Shown here: positions 1 through 6,776 of the stretch, piece by piece
Numbering within the stretch: the stretch's first letter is position 1
How the letters are laid out: every line of letters begins with the position of its first letter
Assembly: GCA_026705105.1 (NCBI GenBank)
Contig: JAPPBK010000147.1
Span: 1 to 11,819 of the forward strand
DNA: 11,819 bases
DNA from: Chloroflexota bacterium
Lineage (GTDB): Bacteria > Chloroflexota > Dehalococcoidia > Bin125
Reading direction: 5' to 3'
Program-made: the position numbers and the translations under genes
Notes under the pieces: generated by a model
Databases searched by the model: none
What the model saw: the letters and a program-made list of their open reading frames with translations, nothing else
Told to the model about the DNA's origin: nothing

Positions 1-1861
1 ACTCGACATATGCGGCGCTGTCCGGGTTGACAAAGACGTCCCCGAGCTGGGTAACCCATTCACCGTCGTCAATCCGAAGTCTGATCGAATCCGGTTGGCC
101 CACGTTCGGCAGCCCCCAAATCGTGAACCCCAGTGAACCTGAGAAGCAGTTCATGACCAGATCGAGGCGGTCGGATCCAGCCGCTGGTGCACCCTCGACC
201 GCCGCGACGCGGACTTGACTGCCTCTCTGAGGATCGTTCCCCTCCGGGTAGTAGACCCTGTAGTACTCACCGCGGTCGTTCTGCACGAAGAGGCCAGTAG
301 TCACCGGCTGCCAAGCCGGCGCCGCATAGTTCCCGCATTGATCAATGTTTGATTGGATGGGTGTCGCGAACAGTTCGCCCAGATCGAATGTGACCAGAGC
401 TGCGCTGGCAGATCCGACCTCGACCGAGAGCGATTGAGCTTCGCGTAGCCGTTGGATGGTTCGTTCGTTATCGACTGGCGACAGCGAGACCCGGCCTGCG
501 TCGCGGCTGACGGACCACTCAGCGACTAACTGCCTGTCGTCGAACGCCAGAGTCAAGTCGCCCGTCGCGTCGGACGGCGCGCCGCCCAGGGCCACCCGAC
601 GCTCGTCGTCCAGGCATCCAACCTCCAGTTGCAGTCCCTGTGCGCTGAAGGCCACCACCACGGAGTTCACCTTGGTCGGGTAGAAGCCCTCGACGTCTTG
701 GGTGAACATGCCAAAAGCGATGGAGGCGGTGCGATATCCGCCGCGCATCACGGGCATGATCGGTTCTGGAGCCCGGCGTACGACGGTGTCTGGCAGGATG
801 ACCGCCTGCGGCGTTCCCAACTCGACCCGCACCGAGACCGGTGAAGAGGACCGCCAACCAGTCGCCTCTCCAAAGGCCGCGATGACACGCGCCCGGGGAA
901 GGATGTTGTCGCTCCAGCCGTCGGCGGTGCGCTGCTGGACGGCGAACTCGATGCGCCCGTCGGCACGGACTTGCACGCGGATGCGCAGCTCCGTGTGCCC
1001 GGACGGTGTTGCATCGCCGCCGCAGTGTCGGAGGTTGTTGTAGACCGGCAGCGCGCGCAGCTCGTCGAGGTCGATCGTGGTCGTGAGGTTGGTCGTCCCG
1101 CCGAGCGTCAAGGCAAGTTGCGAGCCGTAGCCAAGCAGAGCCTTCGCCAACCGACTCTCGGCTCCCTGGACGAGTTCGGGTCCGGTCGCGGCCGAGAACA
1201 TCGGCCAACGCTCGGTATGCCGGGTCCCGTGGTCCACGTGCCAGCTCAGAGGAATCTGCTGTGAGGTTGCGCCGACGCCGAGACTGCCGGGCAGGCCGCT
1301 GATGCGAACCGAAGCATCGCCGTCCCGGCAGGTGATCGAGGTTCGCAGCTCGCCGTCCGGAGCGCCGACCGAGACGCTGTAGATCGAGACCTCGGTGACG
1401 AGATCGCCTTGCTCGTCGTGGTAGGCGGAGTAGCGAGCGTCCCCGGCCCAGCCCTCCACGCCGCCGACGAGCTCGAGTGACCCGCTCGGCGAAGGTTCGA
1501 ACCGGTCGCTGCGCGCGAGTCGGCCGCGGCCGGCATCGTCGACTTCCAGGGTCAGCGAAGAGCTGACCAGCCAGAGTCCGGTTGAGGTGGTGGCCGGATC
1601 AAACCAGTGACTCTTCGGCCTGACCGGTTGCGTCCACCCGCCGCTTCCGTCCGACGCTCGCAGGCCGAAGCGAACGACGCCGTTTTCCTGGCGCTGAGCC
1701 GCGATACGCAACTCGCCTAGTACTGCGCCGGCTTCCTGGCCACGCGCCGTGTGTTCGGTCAGGACCGACGCGACCGAGGCGACCAACACGATCGCCGCTA
1801 GAGCAACAGTGGTCGTCGTTCGACTCGCGAGAATCCGAGTCCGTGTGACGTGAGAACGCAT
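1..1861 (-). CDS. Secreted modular protein with two repeated domain types, 3' end outside window (partial)
   Basis: The frame stays open from the ATG at 1861 to the left edge, giving 620 residues and no stop. The start is supported by a strong purine-rich ribosome site (GAGGGAGGGA) 4 bases upstream. Residues 17-33 form a hydrophobic segment after an Arg-rich start, a typical signal peptide, with likely cleavage near residue 41. Two copies of one module follow (residues ~49-107 and ~290-346): ELRI...Q.R..G...F......DG.....(R)P...GLW/GW..SS.(L/V)...V. Between and after them are three copies of a second domain (~172-280, ~411-509, ~566-620+). Each begins at a Cys (C178, C416, C572) and the two complete ones end at 'CG' (C280, C509). 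These five are the only cysteines seen, so disulfide closure of each domain is likely. The pattern C..D..V.I.G.P....W.V...W....LL....L...(I/F)DL.EL...P(V/I)..N...CG resembles VasI/TssQ-type beta domains from memory. Function unknown; no enzyme motif seen. It lies downstream of the two-component operon on the same strand, across a 203-base gap. Confidence 0.85.
   Translation of the reverse strand, partial: MRSHVTRTRILASRTTTTVALAAIVLVASVASVLTEHTARGQEAGAVLGELRIAAQRQENGVVRFGLRASDGSGGWTQPVRPKSHWFDPATTSTGLWLVSSSLTLEVDDAGRGRLARSDRFEPSPSGSLELVGGVEGWAGDARYSAYHDEQGDLVTEVSIYSVSVGAPDGELRTSITCRDGDASVRISGLPGSLGVGATSQQIPLSWHVDHGTRHTERWPMFSAATGPELVQGAESRLAKALLGYGSQLALTLGGTTNLTTTIDLDELRALPVYNNLRHCGGDATPSGHTELRIRVQVRADGRIEFAVQQRTADGWSDNILPRARVIAAFGEATGWRSSSPVSVRVELGTPQAVILPDTVVRRAPEPIMPVMRGGYRTASIAFGMFTQDVEGFYPTKVNSVVVAFSAQGLQLEVGCLDDERRVALGGAPSDATGDLTLAFDDRQLVAEWSVSRDAGRVSLSPVDNERTIQRLREAQSLSVEVGSASAALVTFDLGELFATPIQSNIDQCGNYAAPAWQPVTTGLFVQNDRGEYYRVYYPEGNDPQRGSQVRVAAVEGAPAAGSDRLDLVMNCFSGSLGFTIWGLPNVGQPDSIRLRIDDGEWVTQLGDVFVNPDSAAYVE
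2..1348 (-). repeat. Three Cys-framed VasI-like beta domains in the left-edge protein
   Basis: Copies lie at about 1348-1022 (residues 172-280), 631-335 (residues 411-509) and 166-2 (residues 566 on, cut by the window edge). Shared features are an opening Cys within a beta strand (ITC, VGC, MNC), then (V/F)x(I/L)xG(L/A)P. Next come a Trp-containing strand (SWHVD, AEWSV, DDGEW), a helix-like stretch before a hydrophobic L.L or L.V strand, an (I/F)DL.EL strand, and P(V/I)..N...CG. The VasI/TssQ comparison comes from remembered family pattern: RC....V.I.WG...RID...W...LLG...L...TF.L.GL......CG. It needs a profile search. Confidence 0.55.
824..1717 (-). repeat. Duplicated ~58-residue module (ELRI...SS) in the left-edge protein
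   Basis: Two protein-level copies lie at about 1717-1541 (residues 49-107) and 994-824 (residues 290-346). They align as ELRIAAQRQENGVVRFGLR against ELRIRVQVRADGRIEFAVQ. Both then have a DG.(G)W stretch, a basic 'RP' or 'PR' step, and an aromatic W followed by SS and a hydrophobic strand (SSLTLEV against SSPVSVRVE). The copies have diverged strongly and are not recent nucleotide duplications. I recall similar modules, often read as '..FALQQR..DG.W..R.LPRAR..', in secreted proteins of Chloroflexota and some actinobacteria. No Pfam name is claimed. Confidence 0.7.
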
Positions 1862-1865
1862 GGTG

Positions 1866-1875
1866 TCCCTCCCTC
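1866..1875 (-). promoter_or_regulatory. Ribosome binding site of the left-edge secreted protein
   Basis: On the minus strand GAGGGAGGGA lies 4 bases before the ATG at 1861. It fixes the start of this gene and supports a real coding region even though no stop is visible in the window. Confidence 0.7.
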
Positions 1876-1926
1876 GGACGGCTGCGTTCAAGTCTCACGT
1901 CGGGCATCCGCGCGGCAGTAGATCAG

Positions 1927-1944
1927 AAGCGCAAGCCTGCGCTT
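1927..1944. other. Perfect 7-bp inverted repeat in the 203-base spacer
   Basis: On the plus strand AAGCGCA, a 4-base loop (AGCC) and TGCGCTT form a perfect 7-bp stem followed by only two extra T. It lies between the end of the response regulator (2065) and the start of the secreted protein (1861). On the transcribed minus strand no U-run follows the stem. It is therefore a poor intrinsic terminator for the kinase-regulator operon and could equally be an operator or a 5'-leader hairpin of the secreted protein mRNA. Function not determined. Confidence 0.35.
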
Positions 1945-2064
1945 TTCGATTCACACCTACAGGACGTAGCACCTGGACCATTCAGTCAGTTCCGCAAGGC
2001 CAGGACCTGGCTCATGACTCTGTGAACAGGCCGACAAACGAGGTTGATGGAGGGGCGATGCAAG

Positions 2065-2748
2065 TCACTGGCTGTCGATGCCGACCACAACATCGTCGAC
2101 CAGCCCGTTGCGGACAGCCCAGATGACGAGCTCCTGCTTCGTCTGGATGCCCAGCTTGTCCTGGATCCGGTAGAGCGTGTTGCGCACGGTAACGACGCTG
2201 TTTCCCCGATGTTTGGCGATCTCCGCGTACGACGTGCCCTTGGCGAAGAGCGTCAGGGTTTGCCGCTCGATCGCCGTCAGTCGGTCCACTGGTCTGACGG
2301 ACTCGGCGGGGCGCTGTCCGCGCAGCATGGCAAAGACTCGTTTGACGGCCTCTTCGGGAACATTCAGGCGTCCTGCCGCCACGTCGAGCATGGCGGTGAC
2401 GAACTCATCCGGTGGCGCATACTTCTCGAGAAATCCGGTCGCGCCGGCGGCGATGGCGTCAATCACTGAATCTTCATGCGCGCCAGCGGTCAACATCAAG
2501 ACGCGCGTGTCGGGCAGCAACGCCATGAGATCGCGGCAGGCCTCGATGCCGTCCTTGCGCGGCATGATCACGTCCATGATCACGACTTGTGGGGTCAGCT
2601 CTGCGGCAAGGCGCAGCGCCTCTTCTCCGTCTTGGGCCTCTCCAACAACGACGAATCGCCCGGAGTCGTTCAGCAACGCGCGGAGACCCTGCCTCATAAT
2701 CGGGTGGTCGTCAACCACGAGCACGGTGATCGGTTCGGTTGTTGGCAT
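2065..2748 (-). CDS. NarL/FixJ-type response regulator (REC + LuxR HTH)
   Basis: A cytoplasmic transcription factor switched by phosphotransfer from the adjacent kinase. It has 227 residues, the usual family length. The receiver domain (~1-125) has the acidic pair D13-D14, phospho-acceptor D59 in IMDVIMP, switch T87 in LMLTAG and K109 in FLEKYA. All five key positions are intact, so it should be phosphorylatable. The LuxR-type helix-turn-helix (~157-217) reads LTAIERQTL..FAKG.SYAEIAKHRGN, then TVRNTLYRIQDKLGI and ELVIWAVRNGL. The chosen ATG at 2748 has GGAG 6 bases upstream and lies one base after the kinase stop (TGA-G-ATG). An open frame extends 24 residues further upstream inside the kinase gene, but those residues are not receiver-like. 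Likely targets, by position only, are the divergent MFS gene and the downstream secreted protein. Confidence 0.93.
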   Translation of the reverse strand: MPTTEPITVLVVDDHPIMRQGLRALLNDSGRFVVVGEAQDGEEALRLAAELTPQVVIMDVIMPRKDGIEACRDLMALLPDTRVLMLTAGAHEDSVIDAIAAGATGFLEKYAPPDEFVTAMLDVAAGRLNVPEEAVKRVFAMLRGQRPAESVRPVDRLTAIERQTLTLFAKGTSYAEIAKHRGNSVVTVRNTLYRIQDKLGIQTKQELVIWAVRNGLVDDVVVGIDSQ

Positions 2749-2758
2749 CTCAAGCTCC
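2746..2758 (-). promoter_or_regulatory. Stop-start junction coupling kinase and regulator, with internal RBS
   Basis: The minus strand reads GGAG, six bases, then ATG, with the kinase stop TGA one base before the regulator ATG. The ribosome site lies inside the last kinase codons. This arrangement predicts translational coupling and matched amounts of the two partners. Confidence 0.75.
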
Positions 2759-4057
2759 GCCCACGTGATTGCGATGAGGTACGACGCAAGTGATCGACGT
2801 GCCGCCGCCTGAGCTCTCAACCAGCAGGCTGCCGCCTATGCGGCCGGCGTCCTCGATCATGCCGCTGATCCCACGCCCGCGCGTGGCGTAGTCGTCTGGC
2901 AGCCCGACGCCGTCGTCTGTGACGCGCAGACTGATCTGTTCATCTGTGATCGTGAAACTCACCTCTACTCGGCTCGGATCGCCGTGCAAGAAGGCGTTGG
3001 TCAGCGCGTTGTGGGCAATGGCGAACAGCTGAGAGCGAACCGCCGCGGGCAGTTCCGGCTCCGTCCCGGACTGCGCGAGCACGGCGGGAATGCCCGTGAT
3101 CCGCTCAAACGTCGCGCAGTGAGACCACAGCACCCGACCCAGCTCCCGTCCCTCGACTATGTGTCCGGCGTCGATCGGACCCCGCATCTCCCACATCGCC
3201 GACCTCGTCAGCTCGGCGGTCCCGTCGAGCGCGGACCGCAACTCATGATCGGATTCGGCGGCCAGCGCTCTGGCGCGATGAAGGCCCATGTTGATCATCG
3301 ACGCCGTCTGCGCGGTGGTGTCGTGGATCTGTTGAGAGAGCTCGATCCGTTCGTTGCGCAACTGCTGCTCCCGCGCCAACGCCGACCGCCAGCGCAGGCG
3401 CTCGAAGCGGACGATCATGCCGATACCCACGGCGACGACGTACATCGTGGCCACCCGCCCGACCAGTACCTTCTCCTGGCCCAGGTCGAGGTTCAGTCCG
3501 TCGCCGCTCCAGAGACACGCCCCGACGTAGATCAGCGCAGCCAGTGTCGTCCAGCTGAACGTGGCCCACAGCGACGGGAACAGCACCGCAAAGAGGCCCA
3601 ACGCCGGGTAGAAGGCGATGAAGGCGAAAGTCGAGAATCCGCCGAGGACAACGACCCCGAACGCGATCTGCGCGACATCGGTGGCACTGAGCAACAGCAA
3701 CAACCGCTGGCTGATCGGCCGCTTTCTGCGCAGCCGATATTGGACCAGGCCGTTGACGAACAACTGCAGGATCGGCAGGATGATCGCTTCGGCCAGCTCC
3801 GGGTACCAGAAGTCGGGCCGATATGCGGCCAGGAACACGGCAACCAGCCAGATGGACCATCGGCCCCAGAGCGAGATCCGAGTCGCGTAGAGGACGACCT
3901 CCGGCTCGCTCAGGGCGACCGGCGTCAGCCTGGTACGGGCGGCGTTCGCGGCGGCCGACAGCGCCTGGCGGCGTCGATCCGACACACCCCCGAACGCGCG
4001 CGCGTGCCTCGAAGGGTGGAGATCCTGCTTCGTCGCTGTCAGCGTTTCCTCGTTCAT
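2750..4057 (-). CDS. Membrane-bound NarL-family sensor histidine kinase (HisKA_3 + HATPase_c)
   Basis: It autophosphorylates on His and passes the phosphate to the regulator encoded immediately downstream. From the ATG at 4057 it has 435 residues. The N-terminal ~50 residues are hydrophilic. About five or six hydrophobic segments follow between ~residues 65 and 220 (for example IWLVAVFLAAY, LLLLLSATDVAQIAFGVVVLG, TLAALIYVGACLW, YVVAVGIGMIV), with no large extracellular loop. Ligand sensing probably occurs in or at the membrane. The phosphorylation helix has LSQQIHDTTAQT with H245. The HDxxxQ form is intact, so phosphatase activity is also expected. The ATP-binding domain shows AHNALTNAFLHG (N-box, N354), TDDGVGL (G1) and GRGISGM (G2), and ends near residue 430. 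A TTG start at 4090 would add 11 residues but has no ribosome site. The ATG has only a weak GGA. Signal unknown. Confidence 0.92.
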   Translation of the reverse strand: MNEETLTATKQDLHPSRHARAFGGVSDRRRQALSAAANAARTRLTPVALSEPEVVLYATRISLWGRWSIWLVAVFLAAYRPDFWYPELAEAIILPILQLFVNGLVQYRLRRKRPISQRLLLLLSATDVAQIAFGVVVLGGFSTFAFIAFYPALGLFAVLFPSLWATFSWTTLAALIYVGACLWSGDGLNLDLGQEKVLVGRVATMYVVAVGIGMIVRFERLRWRSALAREQQLRNERIELSQQIHDTTAQTASMINMGLHRARALAAESDHELRSALDGTAELTRSAMWEMRGPIDAGHIVEGRELGRVLWSHCATFERITGIPAVLAQSGTEPELPAAVRSQLFAIAHNALTNAFLHGDPSRVEVSFTITDEQISLRVTDDGVGLPDDYATRGRGISGMIEDAGRIGGSLLVESSGGGTSITCVVPHRNHVGGA

Positions 4058-4242
4058 TAGTCCAAATTTACTTCGATGGCGCCTCTCCAAGGTGAGCGTT
4101 TCGTGCTACCGCCGTATGGATGTTTCGCTACACATGGTTCGAGCAAAAGAGTTGGCACACGCCACTCCAGATGTTCTATCGCAACTCAGGAGCGCAATGG
4201 AATGCTCTATATCAGTCAAATGGAGGTCAGGCGCGGAGTGTT

Positions 4243-4250
4243 GAGGAGGT
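4243..4250 (+). promoter_or_regulatory. Strong ribosome binding site of the MFS gene
   Basis: GAGGAGGT lies 4 bases before the ATG at 4255. This near-consensus site decides the start. An upstream in-frame ATG at 4120 would add 45 polar residues unlike any MFS N-terminus and has no comparable site. The 197 bases between the kinase ATG (4057) and this gene must hold divergent promoters for both, but I see no convincing -35/-10 pair. Confidence 0.8.
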
Positions 4251-4254
4251 GTTC

Positions 4255-5541
4255 ATGCTGAATCCCGAGACATTTGCCGCCTTCAGCTATCGCGACTTCC
4301 GCGTCCTCTGGTTGGCCACCTTTGTCCGCTCCGCCGCACTGGCGATCGAGCTGGTTGCCCGTGCCGTGCTGATCGTTGAGCTGACCGGCTCTGCGGTCTT
4401 GTTGGGCGCGGTACTCGCCGCCTGGATGGCGCCCAACCTGCTGCTTTCGCCGTTCGCCGGCGCCATCGTCGACCGCCACCCCTATCGGCGAGTGTTGATC
4501 GGCTCGTTTCTCACTAACGCCACGGCCTCAGGCGTGCTCTTCGTCCTGCTGATCATTGATCAGGCTCAGAGCTGGCAGGTCATCGCGCTCTCGGCCCTGT
4601 CCGGCATCGGCTTCGTCTTCTTCAACCTGGCGCGACGGGCGCTGCTGCCGGTGATCGTCGAGTCCTCCCACCTGCGATCGGCCACGGCGCTGTCGCAGAC
4701 CGGACAGACGTCGGTCAAGATTGGCGGCGCGCTCCTCGCCGGTCTGTTGCTCAGCATCGCCGACTTCACCTGGATGTTCGGCCTGATGACCGCGTTCAGC
4801 CTGCTGGCGGTGCTGCTCGGGGCGATGATTCAGGCCCGGCAGGAGTCGAAGGCGGATGGTGACGAACCGGAGCGGTCCATCATGGGCCAGATCGCGGCCG
4901 GCGGACGCTGGGCGATCGATACCCGTTGGCCGTTGGCAGTGCTGGCCATCTCTGCGATGTCGTACATGTTCCTCCAGCCCTACGAAGCCGTGCTGATGCC
5001 CCTGGTGGTGATCGACGAGCTGGGCCAGCACCGGTCCTGGGTCGGCTACCTGGCGGCCGTGGGCGGTCTCGGCGCAACCCTGGGCGCGGTCTGGCTGGCC
5101 TCGCTCAAGGAAATCCGCTCCCCGAACCTGTTGATGGTCGGGCTCATTGCGACTGGCGGAGTATCACTCATCGGGATCGCCCTGGCGCCGCACCTCGCCG
5201 TGGTCGCGGTCTGCGTGTTCTTCGCCACCGCCTGCGTCTACAACATGGCCACCGTGGCCAACCTCGCCCTCCTCGCACACGCCCCCGAGGAGATGCGCGG
5301 ACAAGCGCTCACGCTCATGAACCTGGTCCAGGGCACGATCCTGATCGGCGCCCTGGTTGCCGGCGCGTTGGTCGACTCGCTCGGCCCGCAATGGGGGTTG
5401 TTAACGATGGCCGCCTGCCTCCTCGGCGCCTCCTTGCTCACCCTTTCGATGCCGCGAGTCCGCTGGTGGCTCTGGCGCAGGCGCATGTACACCAACCTCA
5501 CCGCCGCAGACTGGATGCGCGCGAGTGAAGGCGATCGCTAG
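4255..5541 (+). CDS. MFS transporter, EntS/MFS_3-type exporter
   Basis: A proton-driven inner-membrane exporter; substrate not predictable. It has 428 residues, the normal length for a 12-helix MFS protein. The N-terminus FSYRDFRVLWLATFVRSAALAIE is typical of the MFS_3/enterobactin-exporter group. The helix 2-3 loop carries a motif-A variant, PFAGAIVDRHPYRRVL (residues 66-81), and a second conserved patch FFNLARRALLP is at ~122-132. A hydrophilic central loop (~193-215, rich in E, D and K) separates the two halves. The C-terminal half has APEEMRGQALTL (~343-354), equivalent to the 'RG' loop of this group, then two further helices and a short basic tail. It is transcribed away from the kinase-regulator pair, a common arrangement for an efflux pump under two-component control. 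Drug, siderophore or lipid export are all possible. No terminator is visible after the stop. Confidence 0.9.
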   Translation: MLNPETFAAFSYRDFRVLWLATFVRSAALAIELVARAVLIVELTGSAVLLGAVLAAWMAPNLLLSPFAGAIVDRHPYRRVLIGSFLTNATASGVLFVLLIIDQAQSWQVIALSALSGIGFVFFNLARRALLPVIVESSHLRSATALSQTGQTSVKIGGALLAGLLLSIADFTWMFGLMTAFSLLAVLLGAMIQARQESKADGDEPERSIMGQIAAGGRWAIDTRWPLAVLAISAMSYMFLQPYEAVLMPLVVIDELGQHRSWVGYLAAVGGLGATLGAVWLASLKEIRSPNLLMVGLIATGGVSLIGIALAPHLAVVAVCVFFATACVYNMATVANLALLAHAPEEMRGQALTLMNLVQGTILIGALVAGALVDSLGPQWGLLTMAACLLGASLLTLSMPRVRWWLWRRRMYTNLTAADWMRASEGDR

Positions 5542-5631
5542 GCTTGCTCACCCAAACGACCAATGAACGGAGTCCGATCCGCTGTCCGTCTCACTATCAA
5601 AATGCTCTGTTCCGGCAGCTGCGAGCGTTCG

Positions 5632-5637
5632 TATGAT
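5632..5637 (+). promoter_or_regulatory. Possible -10 box before the 64-residue gene
   Basis: TATGAT lies 35 bases before the ATG at 5672 and is 5/6 to the sigma-70 consensus TATAAT. Upstream at 16-18 bases only weak -35-like sequence (TTCCGG) is present. It could give the small gene its own promoter, separate from the MFS gene that ends at 5541. Confidence 0.25.
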
Positions 5638-5671
5638 TCGGCCAGCCGACTGACAGTTGAAAGGACCGCAA

Positions 5672-5866
5672 ATGACCTCCCCGACCCCGGCAGAGCTACG
5701 CCGACGCATGACCCTCCAGCTCTTTGAGGAATTGCGCCGGGACGGCTCCGCCGACGACGGCAGCGCGCTCCAGGCCGCGGCGACCATCACTTCCGGCATG
5801 TCGCTCAATGAGATCAGAATCTCGCTGGGCGTCTGGCCCAACACCGTCGACGCTGCCGCGTCCTGA
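5672..5866 (+). CDS. Small hypothetical protein (64 residues) with HTH-like C-terminus
   Basis: Not recognised as a named family. The ATG at 5672 has GAAAGGA 6 bases upstream (5659-5665), a good ribosome site, and codons end strongly in G or C like the neighbouring real genes. Residues ~7-28 are amphipathic and charged (ELRRRMTLQLFEELRRDG), likely helical. Residues ~46-60 read GMSLNEIRISLGVWPNTV, which resembles the recognition pair of a helix-turn-helix (S..EI...LG....TV). The protein could be a tiny DNA-binding factor or a protein-interaction adaptor. It lies 130 bases after the MFS stop on the same strand. There is no signal peptide or membrane segment. An opposing frame on the minus strand overlaps it but has less biased codon use. 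Confidence 0.5.
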   Translation: MTSPTPAELRRRMTLQLFEELRRDGSADDGSALQAAATITSGMSLNEIRISLGVWPNTVDAAAS

Positions 5867-6356
5867 TCGCCTCTCGCCATTACGATTGCGGTCAATCGCA
5901 GCAGGGTGGACCACACCGAAAACAGAGCTCAAGTTCTCACCTGAAGCGTCGCTCGCAGTCTTGGTAGCAGCCCAGGCCGTCACGGAGGACGAGCCGCCTT
6001 CCCAGCCGTCGGCGGGATCACCGTCCGAGTCCTCAGGCGTCACCGCGACTCTGGTCCGGTGTACGTCGGCCGCAGCCGTTGCGGCGTACTCGGTCCGTTG
6101 CGACGAAAACTCGCCAAGTGTCATAGAAGCCCCTCCCCGGTCGGACTCGGTTCGGAACTGACCGTCGATGTCGGCCATGTCATTGGTGGAACGAGCGAAT
6201 GTCGAGCATCTTTTTCACCCGACGTCGCGAACGATGTTCCTAGCCGGCTACAGACACTTTTGCCTTCTTTGATCTCCGGCAGGCGATGTCGGTTTCGCAC
6301 GACCGAGAGCCTGACAAGCGGTGCTCCCAGATTCAAGGAGTCAAGGAAGGCAATTG
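5867..6356. other. 490-base stretch with no convincing gene
   Basis: A small 6-bp stem (CGATTG-CGGT-CAATCG, 5883-5898) follows the 64-residue gene but lacks a T-run. A minus-strand frame starting at 6124 has a good purine-rich site (GGGGAGGGG) but overlaps the 64-residue gene antisense and has no recognisable content. From about 6180 to 6340 the sequence is less GC-rich and probably holds the promoter of the secreted protein at 6357. I saw no RNA gene. Confidence 0.5.
6343..6350 (+). promoter_or_regulatory. Ribosome binding site of the small secreted protein
   Basis: AAGGAAGG lies 6 bases before the ATG at 6357, with a second AAGGAG at 6335-6340. Together they choose ATG 6357 over in-frame starts upstream, whose product would lack an N-terminal signal. 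Confidence 0.7.
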
Positions 6357-6776
6357 ATGCCCAAGCCTGCACCGAAGAGAAGCGCCGCGATTCGTTACAG
6401 CGCCGACGCCTCGAAGGTGAGTGTCGCCGCGCTGGTGATGCTGGCCGCGGTGCTTGCGGTGGCCACGCAGGTTGGGGCGCAGGCGTCTGAGACCCCCAAG
6501 ATCACCAACACCAGCGAGGGGTTCTACGTCTCCTACCTGACGCTGCGAGACCACGCATTCACGGTGAGCGGAGGCGAGGTGATCAACGCCCGCCGGCTCG
6601 TGCATAGAAAGAACCTGCGCTGGGAGATCACTATCAGCCCGACCTCCGACGCCACCGTCACCGTGGAGCTCCCCGCGACCAGCGACTGCACCGCCACGGG
6701 CGCCATCTGCACCACTGACCAGCGGATGCTCACGACCGTCCCTGCACTAGTGGTCTCCGGACCCGGCCAGCCCTAA
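6357..6776 (+). CDS. Small secreted protein with a single truncated surface-repeat module
   Basis: 139 residues. A basic N-terminus is followed by a hydrophobic segment (~21-41, SVAALVMLAAVLAVATQVGAQ) and a likely signal-peptidase site after AQA near residue 43, so the product should be exported. The mature part (~44-139) is one beta-rich module: SYLTLRDHAFTVSGGEV, ARRL, LRWEITISP, VTVELPATSDC, GAICTTDQRML and VSGP. I recall the same block (TLRDHAF.V.GG.V..ARRL....W.I...P....V...LP.T.DC...GAICT.DGR.L) as repeated units in much larger secreted proteins. There it is preceded by an extra strand set of the type '..F.F.L.FSE', which is absent here. Two cysteines (C111, C118) sit 7 apart and could form a small disulfide loop. 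No anchor is seen. It may be a genuine mini-protein or the surviving end of a larger gene. The intact signal peptide and ribosome site favour a functional gene. Confidence 0.75.
   Translation: MPKPAPKRSAAIRYSADASKVSVAALVMLAAVLAVATQVGAQASETPKITNTSEGFYVSYLTLRDHAFTVSGGEVINARRLVHRKNLRWEITISPTSDATVTVELPATSDCTATGAICTTDQRMLTTVPALVVSGPGQP

Noticed and set aside
519..1208. Long alternative minus-strand frame inside the left-edge gene
   Set aside because: It is Arg- and Pro-rich, the usual product of reading GC-rich coding DNA out of frame. The real frame has a signal peptide, a ribosome site and repeated domains.
2984..4060. 358-residue plus-strand frame opposite the histidine kinase
   Set aside because: It is the antisense shadow of a clear kinase gene, with an R/Q/E/D-rich low-complexity product and no domain.
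4100..4170. Possible tRNA because of a GGTTCGA-like string near 4136
   Set aside because: No matching acceptor, D or anticodon arms could be folded around it.
4120..4254. Extended N-terminus for the MFS protein from the ATG at 4120
   Set aside because: The added 45 residues are polar and unlike the family, and the strong GAGGAGGT site lies before the ATG at 4255.
5883..5898. 6-bp stem after the 64-residue gene as a terminator
   Set aside because: No T-run follows on either strand and the stem is short for a GC-rich genome.
5696..6124. Minus-strand frame of ~142 residues with a good purine-rich site (GGGGAGGGG) before its ATG at 6124
   Set aside because: It runs antisense over the better supported 64-residue gene, its codon use is less biased, its sequence matches nothing I know, and its second half looks like the mirror of the plus-strand gene. 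It remains possible that a short real product starts at 6124.
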